From DATJBC01 sp035515515 (lineage in GTDB: Bacteria > Actinomycetota > Acidimicrobiia > Acidimicrobiales > UBA8190): DNA of 17,442 nucleotides. Position 1 is the stretch's first letter; each line of letters starts with the position of its first letter. Under the pieces are notes generated by a model that was given only the letters and a program-made list of their open reading frames with translations, was not told the origin of the DNA and did not search any database. The stretch covers positions 1 through 17,442 of the forward strand of contig DATJBC010000179.1 in the NCBI GenBank assembly GCA_035515515.1. Direction: 5' to 3'. Below are positions 13,338 through 17,442 of the stretch, piece by piece. The position numbers and the translations under genes were made by a program.

Positions 13338-14623
13338 CGGCTCGGGCCGATCGGCGGCACCAGCGGCCGTGCCTCGGGCCGCGGGGTGTCCCGTGCGGCC
13401 GTCTGCGGTGCGGGCCCGCCCGCGCCGGCGGCGGCCTCGGCGTGCAGCACCGCCAGGCGGCGGGCGCACTCGTCCATGGTCATGTGCCCCGCGGTGTCGG
13501 TCCCCCCCAGGACGACACGTCGGCGCAGCGCAGGGTCGTCGGCGATGCGGTGGAGGGCGGCGGCCAGCGTCCCGGGGTCGCCGGGCCGGAACAGGACGCA
13601 GTTGACGCCGTCGGCCAGGAACTCCCCCGAGCCCCCGGTGCCGCTGGCCACCAACGGGACGCCGCACGCCATGGCCTCGAGGGGCACGATACCGAAGGGC
13701 TCCTCCCATTCACTCGGGAAGACCACGACGTCCGCCGACCGGTAGCGGTCGCGCAGCTCGCCACGCCTCGACCGGGTGATGCGGAGGCGCGCCCCCACCC
13801 CGACCTCCTCGGCCAGCGCCCGCAGCGCCTGCACCTCGTGGTCGGGGCCGTGGCCGTCGATCTCGAGGCGGGCCTCGGGCGGGAGGAGCGCCAGGGCGCG
13901 CACCAGGGTGTGCACCCCCTTGATGGGGAGGATGCGGCCGACGTAGAGGAGCCGCCACGACCAGGGGCGGTCGGCGGGCACGGTGACCGGGAAGTCCCAG
14001 GTCTCGACGCCCAGGGGGACGAGGGCCCGGCGCCCGAAGCGCCACGGGCACCGGGCGTCCACCCGGTCGGCGATCAAGGCGCTCGCCATGGTGACGGTGG
14101 CCGTGTCGAAGCGCGGCAGTCGGGTGCGCAGCCCCAGGGCCGCGCCCGCAGGCCGTGCCCAGGGCCGGCGCTCGAACATCGTCGTCCATGCGTCGAACTC
14201 GTGGGCGTAGCAGATCCAGTCGTCCCCGAGATTCACGACGATGGGAACACCCAGCTCCTCGAGACGGGTGGCGATGGCGTACGACACGTAGCCGAGGTTC
14301 CAGATCGACGCCACGTCGGGCCGGAAGTCGCGCACGGCGTCGAGCACGGCGCGCTGGTTCGTCCGCTCGACCGCCACCCGCCGGAGCAGCCCGGGGCGGG
14401 CCGGCGCGAAGCGCTCCCAGTCCCACCAGCCGTCCAGGCGACGGCGCACGGTGACCGTCTCGGGCCGGGCGTCGTCGGCCACGCCGGGGACGCGCGTGCC
14501 CGCCGTCAGCACCATGACCTCGTGCCCGGCCCGGTGGAACCGCTCCATCACCCCACGGCAGGCGATCTCGTACCCCCCCACGTGGTGCGGCGGATAGAGG
14601 TTGGTGACGGCGAGTACCCGCAT
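13334..14623 (-). CDS. Glycosyltransferase family 4 (GT-B fold)
   Basis: The 429-residue protein starts MRVLAVTNLYPPHHVGGYEI, the standard N-terminal motif of GT4 enzymes, with the conserved GG at 16-17. The donor-binding half has LYVGRILPIKGVHTLVRAL (226-244), and the EX7E motif E308-PFGIVPL-E316, followed by GSGEFLADG (331-339). It would transfer a sugar from a nucleotide-sugar onto a lipid or glycan acceptor at the inner face of the membrane. A Pro/Ala-rich tail (about 398-429) is not part of the fold. The ATG at 14623 has a purine-rich GGAGAGGG some 11 nt upstream. It overlaps the sulfotransferase gene by 4 nt, so the pair likely builds and sulfates one product. The sugar is unknown. Confidence 0.9.
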   Translation of the reverse strand: MRVLAVTNLYPPHHVGGYEIACRGVMERFHRAGHEVMVLTAGTRVPGVADDARPETVTVRRRLDGWWDWERFAPARPGLLRRVAVERTNQRAVLDAVRDFRPDVASIWNLGYVSYAIATRLEELGVPIVVNLGDDWICYAHEFDAWTTMFERRPWARPAGAALGLRTRLPRFDTATVTMASALIADRVDARCPWRFGRRALVPLGVETWDFPVTVPADRPWSWRLLYVGRILPIKGVHTLVRALALLPPEARLEIDGHGPDHEVQALRALAEEVGVGARLRITRSRRGELRDRYRSADVVVFPSEWEEPFGIVPLEAMACGVPLVASGTGGSGEFLADGVNCVLFRPGDPGTLAAALHRIADDPALRRRVVLGGTDTAGHMTMDECARRLAVLHAEAAAGAGGPAPQTAARDTPRPEARPLVPPIGPSR

Positions 14624-14738
14624 GTGGAACGACGCCCTCTCCGTGCTCGGCGGCGCCCGGTGCCACGACTCGAGGTCAACGGGGCCGGGCCACCCGCTCG
14701 GGGCCGCCACCGTTGGAACGGGCCCGTGCCGGCATTCT

Positions 14739-14774
14739 TTCGACGCGCACGGCGCCCTGGGCCACAATTGGCCC
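14739..14774 (+). promoter_or_regulatory. Possible promoter and inverted repeat before the thiolase
   Basis: TTCGAC (14739-14744) and CACAAT (14763-14768) with an 18-nt spacer make a weak promoter. The inverted repeat GGGCCA (14759-14764) CAAT TGGCCC (14769-14774) covers the -10, so a repressor there could block it. The remainder of the 195-bp gap between the divergent glycosyltransferase and thiolase genes shows nothing else I can support. Confidence 0.35.
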
Positions 14775-14818
14775 CACGGGCGCGGGCTCCGGGGTCGCCC
14801 CGGGGCAGGAGGGATGCC

Positions 14819-15979
14819 ATGCCGGACGCAGTCATCGTCGACGCCGTGCGGACCCCGGTGGGTCGCCGCAACGGCAAGCTGTCGGGCTGGCACGCCGTGG
14901 ACCTGGCCGCCGCCCCCCTCAAGGCCCTCGTCGAGCGCAACGACCTCGACCCCGCGCTCATCGAGGACGTGGTCATGGGCTGCACCATGACGGTGGGCGA
15001 GCAGGCCATGAACATCGGTCGCAACGCCGTGCTGGCGGCGGGCTTCCCCGACAGCGTCCCGGGGACGACCGTCGACCGCCAGTGCGGGTCCGCCCAGCAG
15101 GCCATCCACTTCGCCGCCCAGGCGGTCATGTCCGGGGCCATGGACGTCGTGGTGGCGGCGGGGGTGGAGTCCATGAGCCGGGTCCCCATCGGGTCCACCA
15201 CGGACCCCGGGCCGGGCGAGGCCTACGGCCCGACCGTCCACGCCCGCTACGACTTCATCCACCAGGGCCTGTCGGCCGAGGAGATCGCCGCGCGCTGGGG
15301 GATCGGCCGCCACGACATGGACGCCTTCGCCCTGGAGTCGCACCGGCGGGCGGCCGCCGCCCACGACGCCGGCCACTTCGCCAACGAGCTGGTGGTCCTG
15401 CGCTCCCCCGCCCCGGACGGGGACGCCACCATCGAGGCCGACGAGGGGGTCCGCCGGGACACCACCCTGGACAAGCTCGGCGCCCTCGCCCCCGCCTTCG
15501 CCGAGGACGGGCTGGTCACCGCGGGGACCTCGTCGCAGATCTCCGACGGGGCGGCCGCCGTGCTCGTGGTGAGCGAGGAGCGGGCGGAGGCCCTGGGGCT
15601 GCGGCCCCGGGCCCGGTTCCACACCTTCGCGGTGGCGGCCAACGACCCGGTGATCATGCTCACGGCGCCCATCCCGGCCACGCAGCTGGTCCTGGAGAAG
15701 GCGAAGCTGCGCCTCGAGGACATGGACGTCGTGGAGATCAACGAGGCGTTCGCCTCGGTCGTGCTCGCCTGGGAGCGCGAGCTGCACCCCGACATGGCCA
15801 GGGTGAACCCCAACGGCGGCGCCATCGCCATCGGCCATCCCACGGGGTGCTCCGGGGCGCGCCTCATGGCCACCCTCCTGAACGAGCTCGAGCGCACCGG
15901 CGGCCGCTACGGGCTGCAGACGATGTGCGAGGGCGGCGGGCAGGCCAACGCCACGATCATCGAGCGCCTGGGCTCGTAG
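14819..15979 (+). CDS. Thiolase (acetyl-CoA acyltransferase), FadA6-like
   Basis: The 386-residue protein is a biosynthetic/degradative thiolase that would cleave a 3-oxoacyl-CoA with free CoA. The nucleophile is Cys89 in VDRQCGSAQQA. NEAF (308-311), GHPTG with His340 and the second Cys370 in MCEGGGQAN complete the active site. Segments such as MSGAMDVVVAAGVESMS, FMLT-type ITMLTAPIPATQ (the protein reads VIMLTAPIPATQ) and GGRYGLQTMCEGG resemble the mycobacterial FadA5/FadA6 branch, and FadA6 acts in steroid C/D-ring degradation. ATG 14819 has AGGAGGG (14807-14813) 5 nt upstream; a much longer open reading upstream is antisense shadow of the glycosyltransferase. It is convergent with the IpdC-like gene. 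Orthology to FadA6 rather than FadA5 is not certain. Confidence 0.92.
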   Translation: MPDAVIVDAVRTPVGRRNGKLSGWHAVDLAAAPLKALVERNDLDPALIEDVVMGCTMTVGEQAMNIGRNAVLAAGFPDSVPGTTVDRQCGSAQQAIHFAAQAVMSGAMDVVVAAGVESMSRVPIGSTTDPGPGEAYGPTVHARYDFIHQGLSAEEIAARWGIGRHDMDAFALESHRRAAAAHDAGHFANELVVLRSPAPDGDATIEADEGVRRDTTLDKLGALAPAFAEDGLVTAGTSSQISDGAAAVLVVSEERAEALGLRPRARFHTFAVAANDPVIMLTAPIPATQLVLEKAKLRLEDMDVVEINEAFASVVLAWERELHPDMARVNPNGGAIAIGHPTGCSGARLMATLLNELERTGGRYGLQTMCEGGGQANATIIERLGS

Positions 15980-15980
15980 C

Positions 15981-15998
15981 GCCCGGGGCGGGCCGGGC
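15981..15998. terminator. Hairpin between convergent thiolase and IpdC-like genes
   Basis: GCCCGG (15981-15986) and CCGGGC (15993-15998) form a 6-bp stem with a GGCGGG loop, filling the 20-bp gap. It could serve both strands, but no T-tract is present. Confidence 0.45.
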
Positions 15999-15999
15999 C

Positions 16000-17094
16000 T
16001 CAGGCGGTCCCGGGGCCGCCCGCGGGAGCAGCCAGGCGGGCCAGCGTGGCGTTGGCCTCGGTGACGATCCTAAAGATGAGCTCGGCCACCGTGGGCAGCT
16101 CCTCGATCACGCCCACCACCTGGCCGGTGGGCAGCACGCCCACGTCGGTGCGGCCGTCCACGAGGGCCGCCTTGGTCATCATGGGGGCGTTGGCCGCCAT
16201 GACGACCTGGGGCCACGTCAGGTCGTTGCCCCGCTTCATGGCGCGGCCCTCGGACCACAGCGCCCGCATCGAGGTCCCGGTCTGGCGCCGGAAGGCGAGG
16301 GCGTTGCGCAGCGCCCGCGGCAGCGCCCCCACGCGGCCCGCCCCCTCGAGGTGGTCGACCACCTCCGTGCGCACCACGCGCTGGGGCGCCCCGTCGACGC
16401 GCGTGGTCACCACGGTGCCCGTCACGGGCGTCCCCAGATAGAGCTTCTTCACGTCGTCGGGGACCGTGCTCTCCCGGGTGAGGAGGAAGCGCGTGCCCAT
16501 GGCGATGCCCGCCGCGCCGTAGCTGAGGGCGGCCACCAACCCCCGCCCGCTCGAGAAGCCACCGGCGCCGATCACCGCCACGGTGTCCCCCACCGCCTCC
16601 ACGACCTGGGGCAGCAGGAGCGAGGTGGGCACCGCGCCGGTGTGCCCCCCGCCCTCGGCCCCCTGGGCGATGACGCCGTGCACGCCCCATTCGGCCACCT
16701 TCTCGGCGTGGCGGCGGGCCCCGACGGTGGGGATCACCACGACACCGGCGTCACGGAGCCGGGCGACCATGTCGGGCCGGGGCGCCTGGGCGAAGCTCGC
16801 CACGCGCACGGCGTTCTCCACCAGGATGGCGATGCGCTCGCCGACATCGGCGGAGTCGGTGCGCAGGTTGACGCCGAAGGGGGCGTCGGTGCGCGACCGG
16901 ACCTCGGCCACCGCGGCCCGCAGCTCGTCCACGGTCATGGTGGCCGACGCCAGGATGCCCAGCCCGCCGGCGTTGGCCGTGGCGGCGACCAGCCGGGGCC
17001 CGGCCACCCAGCCCATCCCCGTCTGCACGACGGGGTAGCGGACCCCGGCCAGGGCGCACAGCCGGGTGCGCAGCGCCGGATGGGGCTCGGGCAT
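16000..17094 (-). CDS. ipdC: IpdC-like nitronate monooxygenase-family flavoprotein
   Basis: The 364-residue FMN-binding TIM-barrel protein belongs to the nitronate monooxygenase/2-nitropropane dioxygenase family. Motifs are TGMGWVAGPRLVAATANAGG (25-44), AEGGGHTG with His151, GAGGFSSGRG (176-185), MGTRFLLT (199-206) and TGQVVGVIEELP (323-334). The extended C-terminal part with RALRNALAFRR and LTWPQVVMAAN is what I recall for mycobacterial IpdC (Rv3553), which acts with IpdF on the hydroxylated HIC-CoA intermediate of steroid C/D-ring breakdown. The IpdB-like gene ends 29 nt upstream on the same strand, as in the mycobacterial ipdABC order, which supports the call. The ATG at 17094 is the first good start after that gene; the ribosome binding site is a weak GGGCGGG. 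A generic enoyl reductase is the alternative. Confidence 0.82.
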   Translation of the reverse strand: MPEPHPALRTRLCALAGVRYPVVQTGMGWVAGPRLVAATANAGGLGILASATMTVDELRAAVAEVRSRTDAPFGVNLRTDSADVGERIAILVENAVRVASFAQAPRPDMVARLRDAGVVVIPTVGARRHAEKVAEWGVHGVIAQGAEGGGHTGAVPTSLLLPQVVEAVGDTVAVIGAGGFSSGRGLVAALSYGAAGIAMGTRFLLTRESTVPDDVKKLYLGTPVTGTVVTTRVDGAPQRVVRTEVVDHLEGAGRVGALPRALRNALAFRRQTGTSMRALWSEGRAMKRGNDLTWPQVVMAANAPMMTKAALVDGRTDVGVLPTGQVVGVIEELPTVAELIFRIVTEANATLARLAAPAGGPGTA

Positions 17095-17123
17095 CCCGCC
17101 CGCGTCCGACGGGGCGGCGCCGC

Positions 17124-17442
17124 TCAGGAGGCCACTTCCCGGTCGCGCAGGGCCTCGGGGTCGAGGACCTCCCTGATCAGCTCGAGCTCCTCGGCCGAGG
17201 GCACGCGGGTGCGGGGGACGGGGTCGGGCACCACGAGCTCGAAGGCGGTGGCGGCCACGACCTCGTCGACCTCCACCCCGGGGTGCACGGAGCGCAGCCG
17301 CATGGCGTGGTCGGCGGTGTCGAAGTCGAACACGGCCAGGTTCGACACCACCACGCGCACGTCGTGAAAGCGCGTGGCGGCGGCTCCGGCTGCCTCGGCC
17401 CGGTCGTAGCCGACCCCGCACACCACGTCCACGCGCTCGACG
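17124..17442 (-). CDS. ipdB: IpdB-like CoA-transferase-family beta subunit, C-terminal part
   Basis: The gene is cut by the right edge; about 105 residues of its C-terminus are visible. Landmarks are VDVVCGVGYDR, VVVSNLAVFDFD, LRSVHPGVEVDEVVAATAF and the end EELELIREVLDPEALRDREV. This is the pattern of the class I CoA-transferase beta subunit that includes IpdB, the partner of IpdA in the COCHEA-CoA ring hydrolase of steroid degradation. The frame is open to the window edge, so the true start lies outside. The immediate IpdC-like neighbour favours IpdB over glutaconate CoA-transferase subunit B, but the catalytic domain is not visible and ipdA would have to lie beyond the edge. Confidence 0.75.
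   Translation of the reverse strand, partial: VERVDVVCGVGYDRAEAAGAAATRFHDVRVVVSNLAVFDFDTADHAMRLRSVHPGVEVDEVVAATAFELVVPDPVPRTRVPSAEELELIREVLDPEALRDREVAS

Noticed and set aside
11898..13709. Longer sulfotransferase reading starting at 13709
   Set aside because: The added part overlaps the glycosyltransferase C-terminus in another frame and is low-complexity. The GTG at 13337 with a GTGA overlap is preferred.
13442..14818. Upstream extension of the thiolase frame
   Set aside because: It is antisense to the glycosyltransferase. The start at 14819 has a strong AGGAGGG and the normal thiolase N-terminus.
14713..17367. 884-codon plus-strand open frame
   Set aside because: It is an out-of-frame shadow of the thiolase and antisense to the IpdC/IpdB genes.
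14624..17442. KstR2- or KstR-type operator near the steroid-like genes
   Set aside because: I looked for AAG/CTT and AAC/GTT palindromes in the gaps and found none that fit.
1..17442. Mobile elements, CRISPR arrays or phage genes
   Set aside because: No transposase or integrase motif, no regularly spaced repeats and no terminal inverted repeats were seen.

Overview
The window is very G+C-rich, with almost every third codon position G or C and frequent GTG starts. Several genes appear to begin without a leader, and the gene set is one of CoA-dependent catabolism: acyl-CoA dehydrogenase pairs, an LLM flavin/F420-type oxidoreductase, IpdB/IpdC-like proteins and a thiolase. Together this points to a high-GC actinobacterium, most likely of the Acidimicrobiia type. 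That placement is an inference; no rRNA or other phylogenetic marker is present. I see no tRNA, rRNA, CRISPR array, insertion sequence, integrase or phage gene, so this looks like chromosomal catabolic territory.

Layout. (1) 1-456, minus: a small protein gene cut by the left edge and interrupted by an in-frame TAG at codon 15. (2) 457-840: a 384-base non-coding stretch holding a predicted promoter, a nine-residue Met/His-rich leader ORF and two hairpins ahead of an ABC exporter. (3) 841-2581, plus: a two-gene DrrAB-like ABC exporter (ATPase, then permease, overlapping). (4) 2598-3371, minus: an exported SIMPL-domain protein. (5) 7955 down to 3492, minus: a compact four-gene unit of amidohydrolase, large acyl-CoA dehydrogenase, small acyl-CoA dehydrogenase and LLM oxidoreductase, read from a well-formed leaderless promoter that overlaps an inverted repeat. 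(6) 8033-8851, plus: an NRDE/TANGO2-family protein, divergent from that unit. (7) 8920-9048, minus: a 42-residue basic protein; 9143-9580, plus: a SnoaL/NTF2-like protein, divergent from it. (8) 11814 down to 9611, minus: a second large/small acyl-CoA dehydrogenase pair. (9) 14623 down to 11898, minus: a GT4 glycosyltransferase translationally coupled to an unusual sulfotransferase. (10) 14819-15979, plus: a FadA6-like thiolase. (11) 17442 down to 16000, minus: the end of an IpdB-like CoA-transferase-family subunit and a complete IpdC-like flavoprotein.

How it fits together. IpdB and IpdC next to each other, with a FadA6-like thiolase close by, recall the mycobacterial steroid C/D-ring (HIP) cluster. 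The two split acyl-CoA dehydrogenases resemble the alpha2beta2 enzymes used on steroid side chains and rings. The amidohydrolase and LLM enzyme sit in one of these operons and may act on ring or oxygenated intermediates; their substrates cannot be read from sequence. The glycosyltransferase-sulfotransferase pair is a separate cell-surface module, probably making a sulfated glycan or glycolipid.

The most unusual items are: the sulfotransferase, which appears to carry a degenerate second sulfotransferase domain at its N-terminus; the Met/His leader ORF ahead of the exporter; the amber codon in the left-edge gene; a repeated TANNNT-(6-7 nt)-RTG leaderless start pattern at six sites; and a shared CTGAC-N5-GTC[A/C]G site at the heads of both acyl-CoA dehydrogenase operons.
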